Part shown: in pieces, positions 1 to 10,554 of the stretch | How the letters are laid out: every line of letters begins with the position of its first letter | How positions within the stretch are numbered: position 1 is the stretch's first letter | DNA from: Blastobasis lacticolella | Taxonomy: Eukaryota > Arthropoda > Insecta > Lepidoptera > Blastobasidae | NCBI GenBank assembly: GCA_905147135.1 | Contig: LR990050.1 | Location: forward strand, 8,926,001 to 8,990,000 | Length of the DNA: 64,000 nt | Direction: 5' to 3' | Program-made: the position numbers and the translations under genes | The notes under the pieces: model-generated | The model's database searches: none | Told to the model about the DNA's origin: nothing | Seen by the model: the letters and a program-made list of their open reading frames with translations, nothing else

Positions 1-2167
1 TATGTAATATAGGTATTTAAAAGTATGTTTTATATTCACTAAAAGTACACTATCGATGTAAATAAATATTGTGTTATTCTATGTTATTTCTGAATAATAT
101 AGCTCGAAAATGGTGAAAAAATTATTTAAATCGGTTTAGTAGTTTCAGATCTTGCTTATAAAAAATAAACCCGCCTGGGATCGGGACCCGCGAACCGTGG
201 CTTCATAGTCCGAAGCGTGAACAACACAGTCAGTCAGCATCACATCGACCTACCCAAACCTGTCAAATTACCACTTGTCAAATTATCCCAACTTATATCG
301 AACTCTGTGCGTTGGACATTCATGTTAAGTAAATTTTGAAGACCTCTGACCCCGGTGAAAGTCGGAATAGTTGTGATTGCTAATAACAAATCTCATTTTT
401 TTATTAATTTTAGTCAAAAGAAAAGCCGATATTCTTCATACTTACATTTTTTACAAAATTTAATACTTAATTCATTGCGCCAAGGCTTAATTCGCTAAAT
501 TACTGTGTAGCGGTACCTATAGCACAAAGTGCCTAACGTGCGATATTACGCCTGGCGTGACGTTCTTCATGACTATTTGAACTTAATTTTCTAGTCAAAA
601 CAGTCGAGTTCGTAATTTTGGTACTTATTTTTTTTTTTATTTGTATGATTGTGGCAGTGATTTCATGCAGCCAACTTAAAAAATAAACAGTTTATTTTAT
701 TAATATACTTAAACATAACTTTTGAAGATTGAAAGGAATGTAAATAAAATATTTATATATGTAGGACCTATGTTCCATTTTAATACAAACCTTTAATATT
801 TGAATTATGTCCATTCTCGATCCTAGCATCCACCAAACGAACTGACTCAGTCAAATTGATGTTTGATTTGTTTTTAATAATTTATTAAAGTCTCCAAAAT
901 TGTTGAAAACTATTGATAAATACAATATTATCCAGTACAATATACCCAGACTTTATATTCTCTTCACTAAGTACCTCTTTCAAGCTATTTTCAATTACCA
1001 AAATTGTTGGAGCGCCATCTAGCGAGTGGCAAGGAATACTTTAGATACCTTTTGGAAAACTGCTTATTGTCGGCGTGTTTTCAAACAAATCAAAACAGTT
1101 TTTATGTAAATTAAAACTAAAACATAAGCGATACACGATTTCAAATTATAGCGCCCATATTTATAATAAAGTAAACATACAATAAAAAAACAACTGTAAA
1201 GAAACAGGAAGTAATTTTTTTTTGGACCGAACCCCTTTTTTGTGTTTCTCGGTTTCCTATTTTGTCAGGACTCTAGAAATTGGATAGTGTGTTACTAGTT
1301 TAATATACCTAGTCTATTCTCTATGAATGTTTCATTTTACGCATAGTCTGTGTTACGCATAATTTTTAGCAATATTTCAGCATTTTTAGGTGTGATATGT
1401 CGCTAGATCGTAGGGTTTCTTTCTCCGTTTTCTCTCCCATTTTCTAGTACTATAGGGTTTCTCATTTCTCTTTGTGTAAGACAGAAATTAAATCTGCTCA
1501 AAATAATATTATGCTCAATCTGGTAAATTATAAGATCCTTTTTCCAACACTGGCAGTGACAGGGGGCGGGTAGAGGGCGCGGGCGGGCGGCGGACCGTTC
1601 GTTTCATGATCTAATCAAATTTGATTTGACAGTTTAGATAGTTTCCAGCCAATTCCAGCGGAGTTTTCCATTTCACCAGCACTAGGTAGGTACTTTGTAT
1701 AGATTCCACATTATATTATTTGTAATCCAACCCGTGAAATCGTAGCTGTATTGTATGTGCTTAATTGAGTATTTGTTTTTATCATTTACTTCTTAATAGG
1801 TATATTATACATAACAAGGTAAACCTCATTCTGTTGTAAACATACCTGCAGTATTTATAAGATTATTCGGTCTTTGTACTTAGTTACATAAATAAAATAG
1901 CTGGACCTCTTGTTTTTATTATTAAAATAATGGGCATGTTACGTGTGTATGATCGAGTGATCGAACACAGGCAAAATGATAATTGTCCAGAGGTTATCTT
2001 TAACATAAACGAATGACGATCGGTAAAATGAATGTAATGTAACGTAACATTTGTCTGCGGGGTCACCTTCAAACCGTGTTGCATTGCATGCTTGTTTCCC
2101 GGTCTTTTTCGGTCTATTCACGCTCATTCAGTATTTAATTATATTAACAGCAGAGTTGGCAGTCAGT
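1..2167. other. Upstream flank of transaldolase gene
   Basis: No coding exon is recognised here. The stretch is AT-rich, with a diverged fold-back element (612-1085) and a short GC-rich patch at about 1560-1600. A possible decayed tRNA-like SINE head lies near 165-225, too degraded to classify. The transaldolase promoter and any non-coding leader should lie towards the right end. A TCAGT initiator-like motif occurs near 2128 and again just before the ATG, but no transcription start can be fixed from sequence alone. Confidence 0.6.
612..1085 (-). repeat. Fold-back (inverted-repeat) element, copy 1
   Basis: Read on the minus strand, this segment matches the element at 35883-36362 over most of its length. 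Shared landmarks are a GGTATCTAAA block, a CTAGATGGCGC block, CAATTTTGGTAAT, a TGGAACATAG block and a TTGGCTGCATG block, in the same order. The distant copy shows terminal inverted repeats; here one end has decayed. The element encodes nothing recognisable and is probably a non-autonomous DNA transposon. Boundaries are approximate. Confidence 0.55.
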
Positions 2168-5100
2168 ATGAGTGGCGAGCCGCAAGCTAAACGTACAAAA
2201 ATGAGTGCTCTGGAGCAGCTGAAGCAATACTCGACTGTGGTGGCCGACACCGGGGACTTTGAAGGTTAGCAATAAACTTTGTAACCTTGTGCAAATGCTT
2301 GTGAAAGTTCTTGAAACTTAATTAATTACATTGCCTATGATCTAGTCCAAACTCCAAACAACTTCATTTATCCTTTATGCATAATATGAATAAAATTAAC
2401 AGTAAGTTTTTATGAATTACAGCTATGAAAGCTTATAAGCCCACTGATGCCACCACCAATCCAAGTCTCATTCTCTCGGCTGCTGGTATGGATCAGTACC
2501 AGCATTTGTTGGATAAAGCCATAAAACATGGAAAAGATGTTGGCAGGTTTGTGTCTAAGTAGATTATTACATGTATTTCATTATTAGTGTTGAAAAAATT
2601 ATAATTTCAAATCTTTTATTAGGTTTCTTTGAATTTTAAATTAAAGTTTTACCTTATTTAAATTTCAGTAACATAGAAGAGCAGGTAGCTGAGACACTGG
2701 ACATGCTGAGTGTAATATTTGGGTGTGAAATTTTGAAAATTATCCCTGGAAGAGTGTCAGTTGAAGTTGATGCTAGGTACATGCTTAATTCCTTATTTCT
2801 CCAAATATAAAATTAAGATTATTCTTATTGGATATTAAGTGTTGGATAGCTATTATTATAATATTCAATAACAATTTTTTTCCAGATTGTCCTTTGACAA
2901 AGATGCCAGCATTGCAAAGGCTATTAAGTTAATCAACACATTTGCAGAGTTTGGAATAAAAAAAGATAGAATATTAATAAAGTTAGCTTCCACATGGGAG
3001 GGGATTCAAGCCGCAAGGTAAGAAAAATATTGCTCTCTCTATTTTGGCCTTGACACTGAGTCAAGATAGTAGAATATTGCATTGTTGATTGTATGAGAGT
3101 GATAAAGCATAATGAGTTAGTGCACATGTATTTCTTTTATGGAATTTAAATTTGTTTTCCCATTTGACCAAGTCATGCATACAATAAAATGGATATAAAA
3201 TCTTTTCTTTGAAGTACAGCAAGCCAATTAAAATTGACATTATTGTGGATCCTAGAGCCTAGTACAGTTGGCTCCAGAGTTAAATGACCTACATTCCATA
3301 CATTAAATTTCCATACATTCCATACATTCATTCTGCAGATAGCTGTACTTTTTTGTATAGATACTCAATTTAATATTCTAATTGACCCTCGAAAATAAAA
3401 GTGATGCCTTTACACCTACAATATGTTATTGTTCTATTGTACATTTCTCTAATACTATGTGCCCTTGTTGTGCACCAACTTGTAAGTACAATTTTCTCTA
3501 TTGTTTATTGTTTAGCAGGCAGGCCGTTTATTCAATTTATTTATCCAATTATTAATGTCATAAATGTAATTTTTTTTATAGGGAACTGGAGAAGAAACAT
3601 GGCATCCACTGCAACTTGACTCTACTGTTTTCGCTTTATCAGGCCATAGCATGCGCCGAAGCGAATGTCACGCTGATTTCGCCATTCGTCGGGCGTATTT
3701 TAGATTGGTATGTAATCTTAACTGATTCATGTAAAACACACATTAACTTTGCTTATCTCGACTTTCTGCAGTATTTTGAATGTTTGATACTTGTCTATAA
3801 ATGTTTGCTTATATGATAGAAATGGTTGATCTATACATAGTAGAAAACAGTCGTTTCCCGGCGTCTTGTCCCTATGTATCTATGTACGCTTAGGTCTTTT
3901 AAACTACGCAACGGGTTTTAATGCGGTTTTCAACAATAGATAGAGTGATTCAAGAGAAAGGTAAAGTAAGTAAAAAAACCGAACGCAGTCGCGCCGGGTC
4001 TACTAGTTTTAGTATAAAGCATCTTTTATACTCAATTAATTATTAATTACCTATTAAAGGTTGTGAAACCCACATTTTTGACTTGCAAAATGACGCAAGT
4101 ATGTAAGAGTCTCTTTTAGACTAAAGATAACTGGTATAAAAACAACATTCTGATTATCAAGACTGCTTTTTACTCGCGGTTAGATAAAGAAGATACCTCT
4201 TATGTTTCATGTAAATTTCTCATATCTAAGACTAGCTGGCCTGACGCGTCTTCGTTCGCGTGTTGTCTTTTACCTTATAAACCTTCCTCTGGAATCATTT
4301 GTTGTTAAATATATTATTGAAAACCGCATGAAAATGCGTTCAGTAGTTTTTGAGTGTATCGTGAACAGACAGACAGACGCGGCGTGGGACTTTGTTTTAT
4401 AGTATGTAGTGAAGAGATAATGATTTAAACTAGGGTTCACAAATACGATCCTTGACCGCCACCACCACCATGTGATGTATGATATTGAGTAGTTAATATT
4501 AGTTGTTTTTTCTTGTTAGGTATGTGGAACATACAAAGAAGACATACGAGGCTAAAGAAGACCCTGGCGTGTTGTCCGTGACGCGGGTATACAACTATTA
4601 CAAGAAATTCGGCTACAAAACTCAGGTAACGATAGGTTCAAAAGCTCTAAGAAACTTTGGTTAAGATTTAAATTATAAATAACTTTTATTGACTTATTGG
4701 CTGTATAATAAGAAGGTAATTTAAATTATCTGTAGAAGTTGATATAGAGGTGATAAAAAATTTACCTTGCAATAATATTTGTCAAGAATAATAAAAACCG
4801 CCTTCGGCGAAATCTTAGGCTTCCTCCGGTTTTATAACGTATAAATATAAATAATACGAGATTAAATAATATGTATGCTTATAGTACAACTCGGTAATCA
4901 TAAGAAAGGGATTGAAATCAATACTCTATTGTTCGTCCGGTTCTTTAAATGACCGAGTTCTACTATAAGCTATAACAAAGAGTGTTTTGTTTACATTTGG
5001 GTAATTTTTTTGTGATCACACGTCTTCCATTTCGGTCAGTACTTGGTCTGTCTTGGTGGTAGGGGGTCACTTGTAACAACGAAATATAATATGACGCGAT

Positions 5101-6588
5101 CGCATATAACTCTGAAAGTTGTAGCACCTACGGGAATAATAGTCTACGCAATGAAAGTACGCGAGCAGCGAGACCTAAATAAAGAAAATATTAATTAAAC
5201 TTTCTTTTACGGCGACACTGTAACTTTGCGACCCTCCGTGACCCCGGGGTGTAGAGGTTCAGTGACCCCCTTGGTCCCGAGCGGGTGACCCCGCGACAAT
5301 TTGAAAAACATTGTTTTAGAGGATATAAGCCATTAATTACATTGTAGTGCAAATGTCGCTGTCGCGGCCTACATCTGGCAGGCATGTGATATAGCGGGGG
5401 CTGTACTTCGCCTTCGTACATCTTGGCCTTGGTTAAAATTATTTTGTGTTGTTGCTACGTGCCAATCGTAAGTTGGCGCCACTGAAGGCTGCTATAGCGC
5501 TATTGACCGCCATGTAACAATGTGATATTACTAAATCGAAAGGCTATCTGTAGCCAAAGACTTACTTAAGATTTCTTACTGGACTGTAGTCTTATTTCGT
5601 TGTAAATATTGTATTCAGTCATATGCGAAAGTATTAAATTGTTACTAAATTTATTATTTAGCTAGATGGCGCTGTGTTAATTTGTCCTAAAATATTTATT
5701 TTATTTATTCTTCCCCGCCTCTCCGTTAGCGCCAAGCTGAGCTAACCCTTAGTTATGTTTATTTATGTAATATTTGTATCAGCCTTCTGAGGATATGCGA
5801 TCCCTTTTTTATTATCACACTATCCGGTGTTCTATAATCTCTTTCCGTCGCAGGTGATGGGTGCTTCGTTCAGAAACACGGGCGAGATTCGCGAGTTGGC
5901 CGGCAGCGACTTGCTCACAATCAGTCCCAAGCTGCTGGACGAACTCGCCAAGAGCGATCAGCCTCTCAAGCGGGTAAGATAATTTGTTTCTACTAATAAA
6001 GGCGGATACATTGTTTCTACTAATTAAGTAAGGAATGGCGGCTATTTAATCAAAATGAATGATTTTTTATTGGTGTGGCAGTCCATTATTCTCGAAATGA
6101 ATGATTTTTAATTAGCGTGGCAGGCCATAATTCCAATCTAAAAAAATACCTTTTATTTTATTTATTTATTCATTATAGCTGAAGACCTAAACTAAAAGTA
6201 TCGCCGAATACATTTTCGAAAAATGTTTTTGTATTAAGAAAAATCCCGAACTACCTTAAGCTAGTTTAAACAACGCCCAAGTTGATTCATAACAACGCTC
6301 TCATTCTGTCCTCTCATAGCCTGATAGGGACACCTGTATCGCTAGTGCTACATTACTTATTGTTTATATTGCCTCTCAAACTAACTCTTATATAACTCGC
6401 AGGTGTTGGACCCAAAACTGGCGGCTCAGGCGGAGATTGAAAAAATCACTCTTTCCGAGGCACAGTTCCGCTGGCACATGAACGAGGACCAAATGGCCAC
6501 GGACAAGCTCTCCGATGGAATCAGGAAGTTCGCAGCAGACACCAGGAAGCTAGAGTCCCTCATCAAGGCTCTCCTTGCTAAGAAATAG
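2168..6588 (+). CDS. Taldo: Transaldolase, complete, eight exons
   Basis: Transaldolase (EC 2.2.1.2) of the non-oxidative pentose phosphate pathway, cytosolic. It moves a dihydroxyacetone unit from sedoheptulose 7-phosphate to glyceraldehyde 3-phosphate. Coding exons: 2168-2264, 2423-2546, 2669-2776, 2886-3017, 3582-3707, 4520-4625, 5854-5973, 6403-6588. All introns are GT-AG and phases match, giving 332 residues against 337 in human TALDO1. Visible hallmarks: [10 protein letters not shown] near the N-terminus, the active-site block [15 protein letters not shown] with Schiff-base Lys142 (same number as human), [23 protein letters not shown] and the C-terminal [13 protein letters not shown]. 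The short basic KRTK near the start resembles the extension of the human long isoform. ATG 2168 was chosen because it gives the family N-terminus; the open frame further upstream has no better ATG. Introns 5 and 6 carry small repeats. No damage seen. Confidence 0.97.
3834..4015 (-). mobile_element. Short non-autonomous element in transaldolase intron 5, inverted copy
   Basis: Read on the minus strand it carries the landmarks of a common lepidopteran element. They are an ACTAG-type start, a stretch resembling AATCACTCTATCTATTG, an AACCGCATTAAAA block, a GCGTAGTTTAAAAGA block and an end with ATACTATG-like sequence. Matching copies lie at 4231-4413 (+), 28048-28212 (-) and 61705-61868 (+). No coding capacity. 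The superfamily is uncertain; a Helitron-like or SINE origin is possible. Confidence 0.5.
4231..4413 (+). mobile_element. Short non-autonomous element in transaldolase intron 5, direct copy
   Basis: Same family as 3834-4015 but in the opposite orientation, so intron 5 carries an inverted pair about 215 bp apart. It starts ACTAGCTGGCCTGACGCG and ends with GACTTTGTTTTATAGTATG. The pair could fold in the pre-mRNA. It has no open frame of its own. Confidence 0.55.
4877..4970. repeat. 94-bp hairpin (mini-MITE) in transaldolase intron 6
   Basis: The left arm GCTTATAGTACAACTCGGT and the right arm ACCGAGTTCTACTATAAGC are near-perfect inverted complements enclosing about 55 bp. Probably a very small non-autonomous DNA element. 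A GC-richer patch at about 5195-5430 in the same intron shows no known product. Confidence 0.55.
5661..5711 (+). mobile_element. SINE family 1, 3' end fragment
   Basis: The body end of the tRNA-derived SINE seen in full at 12775-13040: a GCTAGATGGCGCTGTGTTAA block followed by TTTGTCC and a TTTATT-rich tail. It lies in transaldolase intron 6. The head and most of the body are missing, as expected of 5' truncation. Confidence 0.6.
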
Positions 6589-7102
6589 ACAAATCGTTAC
6601 TTAAAATTACACCTACACTGTTGTGTAGCAATTTTGTTCATTTTCTCATTAATGTTAACTAAGAGGTTGTTCATTATAAATGCTAGATGCCTTTGGGCCA
6701 GGTATTTATTATTTATATCACGTTGATAATTGATTCAATTTTTCTCTAGACTCGTAAGACATTTCCATTATTTTCTTAGGTAAAAGTGGCTTCGAAATAA
6801 TGATTTCAAACATTACTTTGGTTATTGATATTATCATTATATAATATTGTAATGCCGTGACGTAGTACAACAAAAGATAAGGTTAAGGGTTAAGGGCCAA
6901 GTGAATGAGTAAAACAGATTTACATATTGGTGCTATATTTGAATATTTGTCTAATCCACTAAAACTCAAATTATACTCCTACTGTTGTAGGTTTGTTTTG
7001 TTATATAGTACAAATGTTTTTGTAAAAATATGATCACAAAACCTTTGGGACCATTATATTTTTTACATTCCTATTTTTGTTATAAATAATGTGTTTATCG
7101 TG

Positions 7103-7108
7103 AATAAA
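7103..7108 (+). terminator. Candidate polyadenylation signal of transaldolase
   Basis: AATAAA about 515 bp downstream of the transaldolase stop, in an AT-rich stretch. It is the first clear canonical hexamer after the coding region, so a 3' UTR of about 0.5 kb is likely. Confidence 0.5.
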
Positions 7109-7640
7109 ATTTACACTTAACATTTGAATATTTTTCTTATTGCGTCCGGAAGTTGCGAGAAACCTTTCGATTGGGGGTATACCTTGCCTTATTCCGATGA
7201 CCGTGAAATGGATAAAAAAATGGTTGAATCGAAAACATCACAATTCGCTGCTAGATGGTGTTGTATTGTGGATTTTTTTCATTGCTTTGTTTTATATTAC
7301 TAACATGTAGAATCTATTTCATGGTAAATTGGCCAATTGCATAAACATACATTAAAATTTTTAAACCCTTAAAAGGATGTAATAACAGATTACATCAAAT
7401 TTGTATGGAAATACGCCAGGGCCTGGGCCGCACCCCATTTACTGGAAGTGTCCGACCAAAGAACCAAAGATTTGGATAGATAGATAGATGTATCCGGGCC
7501 GTTTCCCGCATTCAGGCGAACACGCGCCCATTCTGCGTGGTAATAAAAAAATATCTACCTAGCAATTTATTTTTCAAAAATAATAACATTTTGAAATAAT
7601 AATAATATATAATAATAATTACCGGTCACGTTAAGTGACT

Positions 7641-7849
7641 GAGATAAAATAAAATACATCACCATTAGCCCCACGGTAAGCAAAGCTTGTATTATGGGGT
7701 ACTTTTAATTACATATCTTTTATATAGAACACCCAGAGGCGTACCAGAATTAAAATTAATTTTTTCAATTTCTGCCCGGCCGGGAATCGAACCCGGGCAC
7801 TCTGCGTGGCATACCGGCAGATGTTAACCACTGAACCACTCGGGTCGTC
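7641..7849 (-). mobile_element. SINE family 1 (tRNA-derived), minus strand
   Basis: On the minus strand it begins with a tRNA-like head: GACGACCCGAGTGGTTCAGT as an A-box region, then a B-box GGTTCGATTCCCGG-type block. It continues into the shared body ending with the GCTTTGCTTACCGTGGGGCT block. Other copies: 12775-13040, 15215-15808, 50775-50872, 57283-57415. RNA polymerase III transcription is the expected mode for this class. Confidence 0.75.
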
Positions 7850-8144
7850 TATTATCGTATGGAAATAATGTGAATTATAACATTATTTATGAAATCATGA
7901 CGTTTGCTAGGAACCTTCGGCGAAATCTTAATCTCCGAAGGTGTTTTCTTGGCCGAAGGTGGCTGATGCTGATGTTGAAGCTCAGTTGGACACTAAATAC
8001 TGGCCGCCGGACTACCCACGTCCCACGGTTACCCCCATGCCAACAACGGCGACGGACGGCACACCCGGACCGTGTCCGACAATGCTAGGCAGAACCGGAG
8101 AGCGCCCGACAAAGTCTTCAACGCCAACGTCAGAAAAATAAACT

Positions 8145-8415
8145 TTATTCTTAAGCTGCTCAGTGACAAACAAGCACACAGTCCACCTGGTGGAAAGCGG
8201 TAACTCGATCTACGTATGTTTAGGTATCAAAACTGCAGAACCGCATAATGCGTTGTCTTTGTGAGGGAGGACGAAAATAATAGAAAGCCCCTTGTCTGTA
8301 TTATTATGCTAACTCCCTCCGCCCCCTCCTTCCTCTCATTGGCCTCGCCTTTCAAACCCAGAACACAACAATGCCAGCAATGTTGATAAGCGGGAGAAAT
8401 ATTACCTTTAGATAC
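8145..8415 (-). mobile_element. LINE-like remnant, repeat family R
   Basis: On the minus strand it shows an AACATTGCTGGCATTGTTGT block and, at the far end, the tail motif ACCAGGTGGACTGTGTGCTTG. The same arrangement is found in 11195-11487 (+). No reverse transcriptase frame survives. Probably the 3' part of a non-LTR element or a SINE derived from it. Confidence 0.5.
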
Positions 8416-9439
8416 GGGGGTGAAAGGTCTACAAGCGGCCTCCTCAGGTTTGACCACAGAAACTATAGTTTGTTCAATATACGGCATTTTCTCGTGAAAA
8501 ATATATGACAACGGTTTTAAACTGTTCATCATCATCATCATGTCAACTAATCAAGTAGATACCCGTTATAATGCTAACACATATCTTAGGTTGGCTGGAA
8601 AATATATCTTATAGTGATATTGATATCGTGTTTGTCAACTATTTTACTTAGGAAGGTGCCTAAAAATAATTACAACCCAAGAGACAATTAAACCAGCGTC
8701 GCGTAATACTAGGCAGGAACACTAATTGCGGTTCTCATGATTAAGGTTTAGGACCCACATTATCTACCACCCCATTATTTTGTTTTTGTAAAGTACCTAG
8801 ACTTTATTTTTTATTCAAAGTAAGATCGAGAATCAACATAAAGTAATTAAAATCGTGATCCTACTGATCGGACGACATGAACTTTTTTTCCTGTTTTTTC
8901 GGGGTATAAAGTAGGTACCAAATTAATTACCAACCCTTTTAGGTAGGGACTATTTGATTATTATCGCGATTTTTCTCTCATACAGTTTTGTTTTATTACT
9001 GCATTCGTTCGGTAGGTACCTAATACCCGCACAAATACATAGGTACGTATTTGTGCAGCAGATACAAAAACGATGTATAAAACTCGTACCTACTTATACA
9101 TTGGTTACACACTCAGCAGTATTAGGTACGTAGTTACTCGCCTTTGCTAGGGTAGGCGACTGTGCGACCACCTGTATCATAGTAAATAGTAGTGTACTAA
9201 GTATTTCATTGTAGTGAAAATAACAGCGTTGCATCCTAGGGTTTCCCGGCAATGGTTGCAACTTTCGAGTTTAGGTTGCAGTAGGTTTATCTATATTTTT
9301 CACTATTATTAACTCTTCCTAATGGACAGTGCAACGGAGCTTATGTAATGGATAAATAATTTTCAGCGCATACGTTCATAGATTACGGTGACAGCTTCAC
9401 ATCTGGCTGACTGCACATTTGCATCCTAAATGACATAAA

Positions 9440-9665
9440 TATTGGAATAGGCATGTGGAGAGGTGGTCTGGCATCGGCTGCGGGGGCCGTGCGTAGCACT
9501 GCGTCCGCGAGGCGCGCAACGTCCTGCAATCAATACGTCTGCTCCACTTTCCGCGACCTTCCCGCCGCCATCGGCAGCGCCACCGGCCGCTCCCCCGCCC
9601 GCCCCGCCCGCCCCCCGCGGCACCCACCACTCCACCGCACACCTCACTACACGTAATGCAAATCA
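9440..9665. promoter_or_regulatory. GC/CpG-rich block upstream of the transporter
   Basis: A sharply GC-rich patch in AT-rich surroundings, with many CpGs and C-rich runs around 9590-9620. It lies 0.9 kb before the transporter ATG and may be an upstream promoter or leader exon. Overlapping open frames on both strands are compositional and not called as genes. Confidence 0.3.
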
Positions 9666-10079
9666 CATATTTTCAAGTACGAAGCCATGAAAATTATACA
9701 CCCAGCTAACCATGGAGCGGTACGGACCGAACGACTTTGAGCATTTTCATGACCCAGCGGTCATGTTATTAGGGTTCGTTTGGCCGTTTAGTGGTTCATG
9801 TCGATGAGTTTCGAGGACACATGATCATAGATACTTTATCGCATGGATACCTGAGCTATTCAAGAATAATAATCTAATCTTCCTCATTGCGATGAAACAA
9901 ATTTACCTTCGTTATTTCTCATCTCCCGTCTACCGATCATTTCGAGTAGTAGATAGAGGTATCAACTTATCTACATACATAGTGTTTGACTAAAAAAAGT
10001 ATGTAGTAGTTTATATATTACACTAATGATAATACAAAACGTGTATTGGTACATTCGCTAATGGCGACCTTCAGCATCC

Positions 10080-10554
10080 CCGGTCCATCCGCGACCTAGC
10101 ATACACGCGGGGAGACGGCCGCAACCCCATCTGATATTCGTCAAGCGGAGCTGAGAACATTTCAGCGCGGGGTAAGGAAGGCGGGGTGCGGGGGCGGAGG
10201 GTTGATATTGACCTAGATGTTCATTCAGAGTTCGGTCGATGCGAAACTTGACATCTGCGCGCTCCTGCGTTTTGTACTTACCGATTTAATGTATGTTTAG
10301 CCGGTCGCTTTTTGGTTTATTTCTACAAAACTCAGTTAATTATGTGGAATAGTGTCAGTAGCGTTCGCCGTATCTGAACCCAGAGTATAGGCCGTGGTGG
10401 ATGCGGAGGTCTCAGTGGGGCCGGTCCGCGAGTGCGATGTGCCGTGTTATGCACGGCGGATCCAGTGCCATCGACGTCCCAGTGCTTGCCAATATTATGC
10501 TTAAGTCGCAATTGGTGCTCAAATAGTTTCAGTTCACTCAATTCAGCTTATACA
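10080..10554 (+). promoter_or_regulatory. Probable promoter / 5' UTR of the SLC6 gene
   Basis: CpG-rich DNA at 10080-10210, then a GC-balanced leader running to the ATG at 10555. The frame of the first coding exon is open upstream but has no earlier ATG, so 10555 is the natural start. The exact transcription start cannot be placed. Confidence 0.4.

Larger units (their letters stand above)
6589..10079. other. Transaldolase 3' UTR and intergenic DNA
   Basis: No further protein-coding exon was recognised between transaldolase and the transporter leader. The left 0.5 kb is probably transaldolase 3' UTR. The rest holds a minus-strand SINE (7641-7849), a LINE-like remnant (8145-8415) and a GC-rich block (9440-9665). 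Short open frames at 8227-8541 fall in the remnant and look like chance. Confidence 0.6.

Noticed and set aside
8227..8541. 104-codon minus-strand frame
   Set aside because: It overlaps a dispersed repeat of family R and shows no domain.
9397..9690. Overlapping frames on both strands
   Set aside because: All are produced by one GC-rich patch; low-complexity Gly/Arg/Ala/Pro translations without any family signature.
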